64,000 nucleotides of DNA from Pyrocephalus nanus (GCA_038380795.1 CM076261.1:11662556-11726555), one strand, 5' to 3'; shown: positions 48,605 to 60,859, numbered from the stretch's first letter. A program made the numbers and translations. Notes: generated by a model from the sequence alone, not told the origin.

Positions 48605-49235
48605 GATAGTGAAATGCAGAAACATAATGAGGGAAGATTTAGTTCTTTGTTGACTGGGTTTTTTGTTTTGCAACACTCATTAGTAAATTCAAATACATAT
48701 TCCCTGAGGACTGGTTGGATAATTAATTAACATATGTAGAGAATACAATATTTTAAAAATCTGTGTCCCTTTTATCTTCTCCTGGGTCATCTATTTTTTT
48801 CACAGAATGTGTTTCTCTGCTTTCATGGCTTTCAGAATGTATATCTTTCTCTTTCCCCTTCCAGTAGTTACTTGATAAGGAAGACCATTAAAAGTTACAG
48901 TTAAGTGTCCTGCTACAGTTTAATTATTGTAAAAATCTCTCATGAGAAGGAATGGCCTTCAGGGAAATATCACATGCACAACTCAATAATCCTAATCAAT
49001 TTAATTAAATTTCTGTGAAATAAGCATTTTTAAAAGATTTCTAGAGGTCTGGTAAGTTTGTCTTATTGTTTAGGGTTGCAGGATTTATCTTTAATCTGGA
49101 AAGGTTTCTCAAACGTTGCAATGAATAATGCATTATATTTGAATAGAAAAGTCCTTGCACAAAACCACTGCAATGGCATAGTAGAGAATACTTTCTTTTT
49201 GAGGACAGACTTGTTGCTGTAATTTCCTGATGCTT

Positions 49236-49690
49236 TGTGGTGGGTTGGCACCGGCTGGATTACAAGCACCCATCTAAGATGCACTATCACTGCTCTCATC
49301 AGCTGGATTGGTGGAGAGAAAATATAATGAAAATTTTGTGGGTTGAGATAAGGACAGAAGGAGATCAGTCTCCAGTTATGGTCTTGGGCAAAACAGACTT
49401 GACTTCACTTGAGGAAAAATAATTTAATATATTACCAATCACATCAGAGTAGGGTAATGAGAAACTAAACCAAACCTTAAAGAAAACCACCTTTGCCATA
49501 CTCCTTCCTTCTTCCCAGGCTCAACTTCATGCCAAAATTCTCTACCAACTCCCAGCCAGTGGCACCAAGGGACAGAAATGGGGACTGTGGTCAATACATC
49601 ATGAATTGTCACTGCTGCTCTTTCCACCTGAGGGAAGGACTCCTCACATGCTTCCCCTGCTCCAGCATAGGGTCTCTCCCATGGGAGAAA
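49236..49690 (-). mobile_element. LTR fragment, 3' part, minus orientation
   Basis: On the plus strand the fragment starts TGTGGTGGGTTGGCACCGGC, the reverse complement of the 3' end of the LTR family seen complete at 15604-16651. It continues through the family's reverse-complement landmarks, including GGGCAAAACAGACTTGACTT and CTTCCCCTGCTCCAGCAT, and stops after CTCCCATGGGAGAAAAA. Only about the last 455 bases of the ~1 kb LTR are present. It abuts CR1 sequence at 49692. Confidence 0.85.
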
Positions 49691-49691
49691 A

Positions 49692-50282
49692 AGCCTCCAG
49701 CTGGCCATAGAGCCATTGACCACAACTCTCTGGCTGTGTCCATCCAACCAATTCTCTGACTTATCCACTAAATAAGGTCAGTTTTCCCTTACTGGTAATT
49801 GCAGTCACTCATTATAGAAGGCCATCACTATGGTCAGGAACAATTTACCCTTGGTGAATCCGTGCTGGCTGCCTCCTTGTCTTGTGTAAGACTTAACATT
49901 GTTTCCATGAGGATCTGCTCCATAATCTTCCCAGGCAAAAAGGGGAGGCTTATTGCTCTGTAGTTCCCTGGGTCTTCCTTTGTCCCCTTTTCAAAAACCA
50001 GAGTGATGTTTCCCTCTCCAGTCATGTGGACTTTGCCTGACTGCCATGACTTTTCAAATATAATAGAGAATGCCTTGCAACATCAGTCAGCTCCCTCAAC
50101 ATCCTGGGATGCATGCCATCAGGTCTCATAGACTTGAGGCTATTCACTTTCACCAAGGGGTCCGAAACCTGTTGTTCACTCACAGCAGGAGGAACTCTGC
50201 TCCTCTAACTCCCACCTGGATTTTCAGGGACTTGAGAGACATGGGAAACCTGTGAATACTGGGGTGAAGAACTCATTGAGTA
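49692..50282 (-). mobile_element. CR1 LINE reverse-transcriptase fragment
   Basis: Minus-strand translations give [16 protein letters not shown] (near 49690-49760) and EDPGNYRAISL followed by PGKIMEQIL (near 49910-49970), all CR1 reverse-transcriptase blocks in the correct order. The 5' part reads toward a CR1 segment matched by GAAGAACTCATTGAGTACC on the plus strand, near 50268-50286. The fragment is cut on both sides by LTR pieces and carries several disabling changes. Confidence 0.9.
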
Positions 50283-50289
50283 CCCCTCT

Positions 50290-50704
50290 GTGTGAGCAGT
50301 CCTCTCGTTGAGCAGGAAGGAGTAGCAGAGACAAAGCGTAATGAACTGACCACAACCTGCATTCCCCATCCCACTGCACTGGTGGAGGGGAGAAGGTCAA
50401 GAATTCAGGAGTGAAGCTGAGACAAGGAAGAAGGGAGGGGTGGGGAGAAGGTGTTTATTTAAGATTCAGTTCTATTTCTCATTTCTCTACTCTGATTTGG
50501 TTGCCAATATATTAAAACATTTCAATCACTATATTCAAATTATTTTAATTCTAATAATTTAATAATAACTGATGAGTGAACTCTCTCTGTCCTGATGTCA
50601 ACCCACAAGCCTTTCACTGTATTTGCTCCCCCTGTGCAGCTGAGGAGGGGAGTGATAGACGAGCTTTGGTGAGCACCTGGTGTCCAGCCAGCACTGACCT
50701 GCCA
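50290..50704 (+). mobile_element. LTR fragment, 3' part, plus orientation
   Basis: The piece belongs to the same LTR family as 15604-16651 and 49236-49690. Shared landmarks in order are a TAATGAACTGACCACAACC block, GGGAGAAGGTGTTTATTTAAG, a T/A-rich polyadenylation region, CTCTCTCTGTCCTGATGTC and CACCTGGTGTCCAGCCAGC. It lies in opposite orientation to the piece at 49236-49690. The 5' half of the LTR is missing. Confidence 0.82.
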
Positions 50705-50709
50705 TGGAA

Positions 50710-51655
50710 AGAAAGTTCAAAGTTGCAAGCAGTGTCAAAAATTCTGGCAGTGGATTAGTCCTTAGTTAAGACAGCTACAGGGCTGAAGAGGGAAAAAGTT
50801 GACATGTAGAATGATGACATTACACCAAACTATCAAAAAAAAAATCTAACAGTTTTTTACTCTAAATGCAAATTTCTTGATACGGTCTTACTAAACAGCC
50901 TTATTAAAGCTGTCAGTGGTAAGCAAAAATATGATCTGCATAAGGAATCAATAATTGAAAGCAGGTACCTTCTGTTCCTTTGGTAAAAAAGTACTTTAAA
51001 AATAAAATTATAAAATAATAGAAGTTTTTAATTTTGATCATTAATTACATGGATGGATGACTTTTTGTTTCCTAACTGATTTGCTCATGAGTATTTTCTT
51101 TTATATAACCCTTGGTGTAAAACATAAAAAAAAATCCCAAGATAGTTTACTTTGAATGAAGTTACTTTTGCTCTGATGCAATTACTTTTACAGAAATTGT
51201 TGAAATGAGAGTGTTTATGATACTGAATTAAAAAAAAAAAAAATCCAAATTAAAAAAAGCCTCGCTTTTTGTGCCTAAAAGGTATAGATATTCAGAAGAA
51301 TAATGTACCAAATTCAGCAAAGTAAAATTACAGGAGGTGAAAAAACATTACATGTGAAAATCTGAAAGTAAATTCTATATTGCTTATGGCATCATTATTC
51401 AGTTCTACAAGATATTGACATTAGCCTTGGAAAATTTGATAAATGGGGATTCCAAAGCATATATTTAAGCAACATCTTTTCTTCTCCCTCTTCTGTCTCC
51501 TTCCATTCCCAGATAGGTGCTGATTTCTCAGTCTTTCACAATAATGGTAGATGTACATCAAAATGCAAATTTCCTCAGTTAAACTTAGAATTAAAGAGAA
51601 AACTTGAATTTTAGAACTAAACTTCCTGTGAGATTGAATCATATTCCCATTATTC
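50710..51655. other. Non-coding stretch, nothing recognised
   Basis: AT-rich DNA with A-rich tracts (for example 51230-51243). No gene or transposon recognised. Confidence 0.5.
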
Positions 51656-51659
51656 CAAT

Positions 51660-52060
51660 GAGGATTGATTTCTATTAAAATTCCAGCCCATTTTAGTCTT
51701 TGTAATGAGCCTAAAATAGCTGCCAGCTTGCAGTGCTGGAATTAATGATAATTAAATGTAACACAAAATGTATTTCCATATTTTGTATTGCTTAAATGAT
51801 TTCATCTCAGATGTAGTATGATTCTTTTTAGAGATGACTACTTCTATTTAATCTCTTTTCCAATTTTAATTTGAATTTCATATTGTTCCTGACTGTTTAA
51901 TGAATATTTTGGGAGATGGCCATAGTGTTGTTAATTATACCGGAGACTGAGTATAATTAATTCTTTTGGACCCAAAGTCAGCTAGTTAATCGATTTCTGA
52001 TGAAACTGAAGATTAAACACAGATAGTTCACTTCTTCCTTCATTCATTTTAATTTTTCCC
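51660..52060. promoter_or_regulatory. Candidate conserved non-coding element, homeobox-motif rich
   Basis: The block is non-coding, non-repetitive and dense in TAAT-type homeodomain core sites, including GGAATTAATGATAATTAAAT (about 51738-51758), GTTGTTAATTATACC (about 51927-51941), GTATAATTAATTC and GCTAGTTAATCGATTT. Such clustering in complex, non-simple sequence is typical of developmental enhancers in vertebrate gene deserts. Conservation cannot be judged from one genome, so this is inference. Confidence 0.3.
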
Positions 52061-52069
52061 TCTTTGAAT

Positions 52070-55000
52070 TCAATCAGATTACTTTGGGAAGTCATTGCTG
52101 GCAAATCAATTTGTGGAACCATTTGGGGTATTATCCAGATGTTAATAGATGGATGATCCACTCAGGTCAGTCACCTTCCTATCCATTTTATTTTTTAATT
52201 TTAAAAGAATACTGTTCAGTTCTTTACAGTAGATTTAGTGGCTTTATTTTTAATTTATATTTAAATGATTCTTAACTCCCTATTAACAGTAAGTTCATTA
52301 ACCAAGTACGGAATAAAAAGGGGTCCTCAAAAGAGTTCTCTGAAGACCAGACAACTTAAAAAGTAAAAGGACTGTATTGATGTGGAAGATATTCCTCGTA
52401 TCTGTGAGGCATTTACTCATGTGGCAAAATTTGATTTTAGGGAATGGCCTGAGAAGGCTCAAATGAAAAAAAAAAAAAATCAATATGTCCAGAAATTCTT
52501 ATATTTTTTTCCTCCCAGTGCTATAAATAATGGTATATTTTAATTTTTGATGGTAGGAAAAACCCTGAAGGCTATAAGGAGATAATAAAAAAGGGCAAGG
52601 AAGAAATCAAAAAGAACAGAAGGAGAACCTTCTTCTAGTCAATGAAAGAAACCTTGAAGATTTTTCATTTATTACTTTATTATTATAGTAACTGATAGCC
52701 CCATTTTACTACTTTTATAGTGCAATGGCTCGTGATCCAATTTTACTGTATCGCTGTATTCAATATCCTTCTGTGAACAGACTTACGACAGCTTTTAATG
52801 CTGTTTCTTTATGGACAAGTGAGAAGAGAGCAGAAGCATAGCAGGTGATTCATTATCTGTATTTGCTGGACAACTAGGGCCAACAGTACAATATTTAACA
52901 ACAGTTACTGACATAATTTAATCCCTTTTTAGCAAGATGTGTAAACATATAATTCAATCTTCTTAGCACTTGAGCACTTCATCAATCTGCAAAACCAAAG
53001 ATTTCACCACCTTAGAAGCTAGTCAGTTTTTAAATTAATGTTCTTATTCCTACAAACATTACTTTTACATTTAAAATTAAGGAAAATGTTAGTTAGTAGT
53101 TTTTAATACTATTAGGTCTTTTTAAGTTCAGCCTTCTTTTTTAGGAGGACTTTTATTAAAGAGTCATTAAAATTCAAGAAGAAATAACTTTAAAATTTTA
53201 CATATATGCTTAATATTATAGAACTGCATAGTGTTAGGAAAAAATTTATTTGGTCTCAAAGTTGACATAAAGAGAAGACTAAAAGGATTACTGAGGGATA
53301 ATTTGAATTGACAATATCTCCACTTATAAAAAAATGTTTATCTTGAAGTTATGTCTTGCTCTAGGAGATCATGAAGACAACTATCAATTGTTCTAGGCTT
53401 AAAACAGCTTACCCTTTAAATAGTTGTCTTAACTATCTGAATCTGGGAATGGAAGAGTGGGAATAGAATACAGAATACCTCTTTATAGCCTTCTTAACCC
53501 TGAAGTCTAAACAATGAGAGAGTAGGTGATTAGATGTTCAGATTCATGAAAGACTGCACACTAAACCTTGATGTGCCATAAAATGGAAATTTTGTCCTAT
53601 CTCTAGAAAGAAGTACGTACTTTTGTAGTGTGTGGGTGATTTGACTGGACATCCTATGGCCATTATATATATGAAATATTAATTGAATATTAGATTAGAA
53701 TTGCTTTATTATTAATAAAATGGCAAGGACATGATTTGATGTATAATTAGGGAAGCCTAGCTAAGAAACAGGATTTTATGTTTTGCATGCTTCCTTTTTA
53801 ATGGCAAACACTCCTGTTCATGTTTGTGTTACCAAAAAGATATTGAGAATCAGGGAGTCAGACTTTAAGTGTTGTAAAATTCACATTTATAGTGACATTT
53901 AAAGCTAAGAGTTCAGAGAAGTGAATTTCAATGATGCCTTGGTTTTGTAGCTATTCTCACATTACCTAGCTATAAATGGACAGCTGATTATATGTCTAGA
54001 GTTACTGGATGTGAGATAAACAGCAGAATATGATACTAACTACATCGTCCCCTTCTTTTCTCTCTCCACAGTTTCACCCCAAGCCAGTGTAGTTTGATCA
54101 TATTATAAGCATATCTGGACTATAATGGACATCTGACCATGTTAATGATTCAGAAGTACCCAATTAGTATTCTCTGGAATAGTGTCTCTTTCTATTTCTG
54201 TATTTGGCTTTTAGTATGCATTTACCTAGATAAATTACTTGGAAATAATAGGAGGACCTGCTGAGTTGCGGGTGTTCCCTTTTTAATGAAAGAAGCAAAT
54301 TCAATTAGACTACTTATCATATAATCAAAACTGATTTTCTACTTTATGTAGGAATTATCACCAGATAATATTATGTTGCTTATTTACACCTTTTATAAGA
54401 GGAACACAAGAAATCACCAATAATTCTAGAAAATATAATCGAAGGACAGGAAATAACCTGTTGCAGTGACTGCCCCAACGTGGACTGCAGTAAAGCAATT
54501 GTTAAGACTTAGAGACAAAGGATAACCCCATGTCCTGGCACTGTCTTTTTACTGCTGCATTTCCTTGATTTATCCTTCTAAAAGTAATTATAGTTATGCT
54601 GATAATGATGATGTTGATGATAGCAGTTATAACAATAGCAGCTAGTGTGGTAGAAGTTACTGCAAGCAAAATTAGTTTCATTCATTTAAAAAATAATCTG
54701 ATCCATCCAACTGCTAAATATTGCTAAATGGAGCTATTGGTTACAGTTTGAGCCAAAAGACTGAAAACAAAAACACTGCAAAATTCTGTGTTGAAAACGC
54801 TGAGAAGGACTACAGATTTTACAGCTACTTCTGTTGCCTAGAGCCAGCTTCGCATTTTGGTACATTCAAGGTCAGTGTTATGAATCAGAATATGTGTAAT
54901 AAACCTTAATTTTGTTTTCTGGCTCGTTTTTTACGGATGTCAAATATAGTCAAAAGCCTATCTAAAAATCAAATTGTACAACCTTGTCTTTAATTAGCTC

Positions 55001-56615
55001 CTTTTTTCTTCCCTGCAAAGAGATCATGATTATTTAATAAGTTTGTTGTACTATTAATAGGTATTTCATAACAAAGGGACTGTTTCAAGGTTTCTATCTT
55101 AATTTTCAATTTTTTCATAAGAATTCTTTAGATATGTAAAAAAGATTATGATCGCATTTTCCCATGTAAAACTACACTTCAAGCTGTCTATGAAAGTGAT
55201 CCTGTGGACAAAGAGGAGCAAAAATCAAAGAAACAACAAACTACAAAAAAATCCAAACCAAGCCAAACCAAAATCTAGACATAAGAACACACTCTCAAAT
55301 GAGTAAAAACAATAAACTCTGAAGTTTGTTTCCAAAGACCACATGATTTGTGTTTGTTACACACAGCTGTTTCTTAAAATTTATCAAAAGGCAAACTGCC
55401 AAAATAGCAGGTTTGTTATTACTCCTAGTAGTGCTATTAATAATAATTTTACCAACTCTAGCTTTACAACTTCTTCACCTTCGTTATTGGTCCTTCAGCA
55501 GGAGTTCATTCCTATGCCTAGTTCTTTTTCAAGATTACTATTTTTTCCCCTTAATTAGATTCTTTGTTCACTTGTTGGAAGCTTAAGTTTTTTCAAATAT
55601 GAGGGTTTCTTATGAAAAGGCATTTTTACTGAAAGATTAAGCTGAAGAAAGAACATGATTGTGTTATAAAAGTTATTAAGCATAATGTTGTAAGAAAGCT
55701 CCTCACCTCAAAGAGAAGAAATCTTCAATACCTTCTCTCAGAATTACTGAAGGATTCAAACTGTGGCTGTGCAGAAACACAGAAACTTTTCTACGGACAT
55801 AACATCAAACCCCTGGTCCAAAGCTCTCTGAACCAGGGAGTTTCTTGATTTCTCTTATTCTTTGGGTGGATTACTTCTGGCATTCATGTCAGCACAAAAC
55901 CCAGCTACACAGGGATAGAAAATGAGTCCCAATAAATTATGAGATTATAGGCTAGAGAAAAGAGCAGTGCCCTGGAGGCAGATACCTCTCCAGGCTGGAC
56001 TGCACAATGAGTCAGATAGTGATTGTAGACAAGATCACAACATGTTACTTAAAAGAAAACTATTAAAACATTTCTGTTATGAAATAAAGTTCTGAGGTCA
56101 CAGTAGTTTAAAGATATCCATGTTCAAAGCAGAAGAACTTCAGGCTAGTCCTTACTTTTCCTTTAAATGTTGCCCCATTTTGAGGGACAGCAAACTCATT
56201 CTGTTCATGTCCTACATAATCTGGCTGTGAGAAGATCTGCCTGATCCAGACATTATCTGCCAAGAAAATCCTTGAAAAAACAGGTAGAATGAACTCGTGT
56301 TTCAGCAAGAACCATATTTACAAGACAGTATAGACTCATTAATGAAACTTTTTTTACAAAAGGTATTCTTTTTTCTGAATGCATTTTAAAACTAGTCTTT
56401 ATTTAAAAATTAAAATATTGTACAGATCAAATGTACAAATATTGTACATTTCATACAGAAAACTTAACAAAAAACTGTCTCCCATTTTAATCTAATTCTT
56501 AAAAATGTTTAATGAGAGAAAGTAGGATGGTAATTATAAAGGAATCTATTTCCATATGATAAGTGAATGTTTGTATTTAATTTTTATGAGGATAAATATT
56601 GAGCACCTGATGCTT
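52070..56615. other. Non-coding stretch, nothing recognised
   Basis: No gene or transposon recognised. An A/C-rich simple tract lies at about 55226-55275 and a (GAT)n-like run at about 54602-54621. Open frames at 54721-54909 and 55343-55586 show no known domain. Confidence 0.5.
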
Positions 56616-56619
56616 CACA

Positions 56620-56800
56620 AAATTAATTGCCTGATGCTGGATACATCAGCTAATATCATTATGGAAATATTCTGAGTGATATACTTGCAACTACCATGCA
56701 TATTGCAATAAGGCAATGCAGTGGGAACTCTTATTTGCCATGGCAACCATTAATTGGATATGCAGGAGGTGGTATTTTGCTTTGAATAAATCTGACTGGG
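56620..56800. promoter_or_regulatory. Candidate conserved non-coding element with RFX X-box
   Basis: The segment contains TTTGCCATGGCAAC (56734-56747), which matches the 14-bp palindromic RFX X-box GTTGCCATGGCAAC at 13 of 14 positions. Next to it lie CATTAATTGGATATGC and, upstream, AAAATTAATTGCCTGATGC, both with homeodomain-type ATTA cores. The sequence is complex and non-repetitive. RFX factors bind X-boxes at ciliary gene promoters and neural enhancers; no TATA box or first exon is evident beside this one, so an enhancer is more likely. Function is inference. Confidence 0.35.
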
Positions 56801-56804
56801 TCAG

Positions 56805-58200
56805 CAATTGAATGTTTCAAATAAATGATCTATATTTTACACAATTTTTCATATTTTTTCAAGTTTTGAATTACTTTTTTTTCCTTATCTATGTGTTCCT
56901 CATAAACGAACAGGATAAAATTGGATGGAACCCTGGGACATTTTTTTTTATGATTATTTTTGTGAATGCACATTTTGTATTTCTAAGTCTGACAAATAAA
57001 AGCTGATTGTAATTACATTTGTATTCCTGCCATGTGTTCTCAGGCTTCTTTCTCCATTGTTTCTTTCTCATGTGACTATTATTCTGGATCAAATAACTGC
57101 TTTGCATAAATCACTTCCATAAAAATGTATAGTTGGTTTTGATTTATAGAGAGTTTGACATGGGAGACAGTCCTTTTGCATATCACACTGGGATTTTGAT
57201 TAAAATACATTGGGATGTATATATGAAAAATTAACTTCCAAAGAAATGAATCCAAAGCAAATACTTAGAGAGAAATTATTAAAATCTGAAGACAATAGAC
57301 ATTTCAAGACAGGAAAGTGTGAACTGCAAAGAAAAGACTCTTCTTTGAGTTATACATTCCATGGCATATTCATTAATAATTTGTTTAGAAACACTGTGAC
57401 TGTTTCTATGTTAAGCTGTGCTCTCAAATTACTGTTTTTCTCACAATTAAAACCAGATGAAAATCTGAAGGCATGTGATTATGAATGTGATTAATTTTAT
57501 ACAAGGGAGTAGTCATGCCTAAGTCAAGGAAGACAACTACAGTATTCAAGGTCATATTATCTTCCTTGCTTATTTGTGGAGGCTTTTTATGATATTAATA
57601 AGTCAATAGTCACATTATTCCATATTACATCAGGATATATTTAGGAAAGCATCTGGATTCAATACGGGACAAAAATATCATCCTAATATTAGTCACTGAA
57701 CATACTGATGCTTCAGAATTAGTCCACAAAACTTCATCCTGCAGCACAGTCCAGGGCTTTGTCAGATTGCTGGGTACATCACTGCTCACAGTCCTGAAGC
57801 CAGCCCCTGAGGAGAATTTGAAGCAAGGTGTGTGCAAAACACTGGGTACTCTGTGTGTATCAATATATGAGCTCTCTAGGCTGGATAAGACTTATCTATA
57901 AATGCACCATTCCTGCAAATAATTTATTGAATGTGTGCCAACCAGATGCAGACTTTGTTTGAATGTGGTGAAAGTGGTGTATTTTCTGCAGGTTTTGGGT
58001 TTGTTTGTTTGTTTACTTGTTTTCCCAAGTAAAACCAGTATGTTATTTTCTCATATATAATTATTTGATAAGTAGATAAATCTCCCAGAAGTGGTTCTTA
58101 TACTGTGGCTTACTTGACAGGAACCAGCGGGGGGGAGGGAAGATCAACTTATTGTCTGCTTGAATATATTCTCCAGTTCTTCTGTGGCAATACCACTATA
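56805..58200. other. Non-coding stretch, weak candidate only
   Basis: AT-rich DNA. A minus-strand open frame at 57837-57625 (70 codons) is preceded by an acceptor-like TTCTCCTCAG on that strand; see the observations. T-rich and GTTT simple sequence occurs near 58002-58020. Confidence 0.4.
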
Positions 58201-58206
58201 TCCCAA

Positions 58207-58249
58207 CCAATAGAAGGCTATATAAAAGGTACATTTCCTTCTTATGCAA
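58207..58249 (+). promoter_or_regulatory. Candidate TATA/CCAAT core promoter
   Basis: CCAAT (58207-58211) is followed by a consensus-grade TATA box, TATATAAAAGG (58219-58229). A start site would be expected near 58250. The surrounding sequence is not recognisably LTR. The two boxes lie unusually close together (7 bases between them), which weakens the promoter reading. TATA-type promoters in vertebrates are usually tissue-specific. Confidence 0.4.
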
Positions 58250-58330
58250 TGCGACTGCAGCACTGGATCAATATTTAGCAACAGTGCTCTGAGGATGGGC
58301 TACTGGATTGTCCATCTCAGAATATCCAAG
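58250..58330 (+). other. Candidate first exon downstream of the TATA box
   Basis: From the predicted start site about 81 bases lead to TCCAAG|GTATGTG (58325-58337), a good splice-donor match. An ATG at 58295 sits in a strong Kozak context (A at -3, G at +4) and stays open for 12 codons up to the donor, reading MGYWIVHLRISK. I do not recognise the peptide. The exon might equally be untranslated, with translation starting in a later exon. No downstream exon was identified with confidence. Confidence 0.3.
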
Positions 58331-60082
58331 GTATGTGAATTTTGTGCTTTCTTATAATCTTTCCTGAGTCATGGCCATAATATTTTTATATTCTCAGGAA
58401 GACTCCCTTTGACTGTATGACCTTTGGTTGAAAATTCTTTTTCTTTTCATAAATACTAGTTTTCAGATCAAGCAAGATGCTTAAATGAATTTAGTCTTGA
58501 TATAACAGAAGACTGTTTGTGACAGTTTTATTCTCAGCATAATGAGGACATATTAACTTTAATTGAAGTCATCACTAAGATGTATTGAGCTAAAATGCTG
58601 ATGCAGAGCTACAGCGGTCAAAAAGTCATGGCGGTGACACAAAATTTCTGGTTTTAAGATAACTTGTCAAGCAAGCAGTTATAACAGAATCCATCTAAAA
58701 ATGCAAGTATAACCTTCTAAATTATTCTATTACATTAACCCTGAATTATCCCTTTTTGTCCATGATAACAAAAATAATATCAAGAAGTCATTTTAAAGCT
58801 GCAACCAGGTTTAATTAATCAAGGAAATTTTTAGTAAATAAAAACTTTCATATGACCATTTTCAGCCAATGGATCAAATATCTTATTTATATTGTATTGC
58901 AAATCTGTCTATTCCTGAGAAATTCAGCATGTTTGACTATTTTAATTCTTTTCCATCAAAGTTTCCTACTTCCTTTTCCTGATTATTGAGAGACTTAAAT
59001 ACATGGCCCTACTTGTGTTATATTGGATACCTACAAATTAATTTTCAAAATTAGTGTTCTCTGGGTCACCTGGCTTTCATGTAAACAATTAGATCAACAA
59101 GAGATCAGCATAACTGTACTCTAACACACAGCAAAGGGTGTCAGTGCTAAGGTTACACTGAAGTCCTTAACCACTATGGCATCAATTTCCATATTTATTT
59201 GGCCTGAATAGTGTAATTGTTTTTAATAACACTGCAATGTGAGCCAAGATCATACTATTATCTTAGAGAGGCCTCCCGTATAAATGAAGAGTTCTCTTGA
59301 TCTTTGTTCTTAAATGTTAAATATTCAGGAACGTTACAGACTTATTTTTTTTTATTTCTCACTTCTAATTTTTACTTTTTTTTAATCTCTGGGAAAAAGA
59401 AAAAAGGAAGAAAAAAGGAATAAAAAAAAAAGAAGGTTTTGCTTTATTTTGTTTTTTTTTAATGTAATATTTAAACAAAAATTTGTCTAATTTATTTGCC
59501 AGTTCTTTTTCTCTCTGTGAAATGCAGTATCTCTTTGGGGGGTTATTACTGTCATGCAGGCAGCAGTCATTTCAGAGAATGTGACATTACTTGTTTAGAA
59601 TTTATATATGTTTTCTTTCGTGTCAGATAACATTAAATGATCATTTGAATTTTGGTCCTTTGGCATTAGTAATAGTTACAATTCACGACAGATGATTCCT
59701 CAGATGTCAGAAGCTTGGACCAATGGAGAGAAACCTTTTCATTTTACATGTATATAACAACTGATAATCAAGACAATCCAGAAATTCCTATTACAGTGGA
59801 AATAGTTTTTATTAGTTTAATTTCTGTATAAAGAGACACTCAGAAGTTTGGTTGTACACTCATTCATTTTAAAGGACAGACATTTTCATGGCATGTAAGT
59901 TGGTATCTGGTTTTCTTTACTTAGAAACCTCATGAATGGCCACCCATAAAAGTCCTTCATGTCTTACTTCCTCTTTCACTTGTTCTTGGTCACATCTTCA
60001 GGACATTTTCAAAGACAGGGACCTTCACACTGAATGCTTCATTTTTATAAGGTAATTTGCTGCTGTGGACCTTCTCACCCAT

Positions 60083-60108
60083 TCTCAGAGGTAGTTAGAC
60101 CTCTGAGA
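60083..60108. repeat. Perfect 10-bp inverted repeat (hairpin)
   Basis: TCTCAGAGGT and ACCTCTGAGA are exact reverse complements separated by AGTTAG. No T run follows. Function unknown; a palindrome of this size can arise by chance in a window this long. Confidence 0.8.
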
Positions 60109-60825
60109 GTTATGTAACAGGTGGTAGAAGTGAAAAGATCATAAGAGAACGACGATGAATGAAATGTAGATATCTGATCAAATTTCCATCTAGTGTTTGG
60201 GAAGTAGTGTAGAGGTACTGGTCAAGTGTCCTTTTTCCCCTTTTGTTTTTCTCTTCCTTTTCTTTTTCTTTTCATTCACCTGCCTGAAATGAGAATTACT
60301 TTATGATACAGATCTTTCTACAGTCTTGTTTGACTATTTTATTTCTAGGTTAATGATCTACACAGGATAGACCTCAATGCTTTTTTAGAAAATGTAACTG
60401 TTTAAATTCAGAAAGCTTGGCTATTAGCTGTTGTAATTTATTAAGGGGATTATACTTTTGATCTTTCAGCTGCACTGATTTCTTAGTTTCTACAGAGCTT
60501 TTACAAGCTAATTGTTTTTGACCCAGTTCTCACAGAAGTGTAGATTTTTTAATCCACAACAATGAATTAAAGAACCTGTCACCTTTCAACAGAAAAAAAA
60601 GTGTCTGTTCCTTGACCCTTTTGAAATCTCTTCCTCAATAATTTAACATGATTTTTTAAAAGAAAATTCATCTTTCACAAGATACAGAATTTAAATTATC
60701 TCAATTTTTGGTATATTGCTTGTGTCATATAATCTCCTCCTCAGACATACCTTTTCTTATTCATTAGCCTCCTCAATTTTGACATCTTTAAGATGTCTTG
60801 CTACACCCATATATTTTTCATCAGT

Positions 60826-60845
60826 AGTAAAAAAAAAAAAAAAAA
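60826..60845. repeat. Poly-A tract
   Basis: A run of A just upstream of a CR1 copy. CR1 elements do not generate poly-A tails at their 5' side, so this is probably an unrelated homopolymer. Confidence 0.8.
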
Positions 60846-60859
60846 TCAAAAGAAGCACA

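Larger units (their letters stand above)
58340..60855. other. Non-coding stretch with A/T-rich simple sequence
   Basis: No gene or transposon recognised. T-rich then purine-rich simple sequence lies at about 59345-59465. An acceptor-like TATTTCTAG at 60341-60349 is followed by an 18-codon open stretch, but nothing links it to the candidate first exon at 58250. The hairpin at 60083-60108 is listed separately. Confidence 0.45.

Noticed and set aside
60083..60108. Hairpin as a terminator or structured RNA
   Set aside because: The stem is perfect but short, with no T run and no adjacent gene; chance is sufficient.
60341..60420. Second exon for the promoter-like block at 58.2 kb
   Set aside because: An acceptor-like TTTCTAG and 18 open codons exist, but there is no donor, no recognised peptide and no evidence of linkage.
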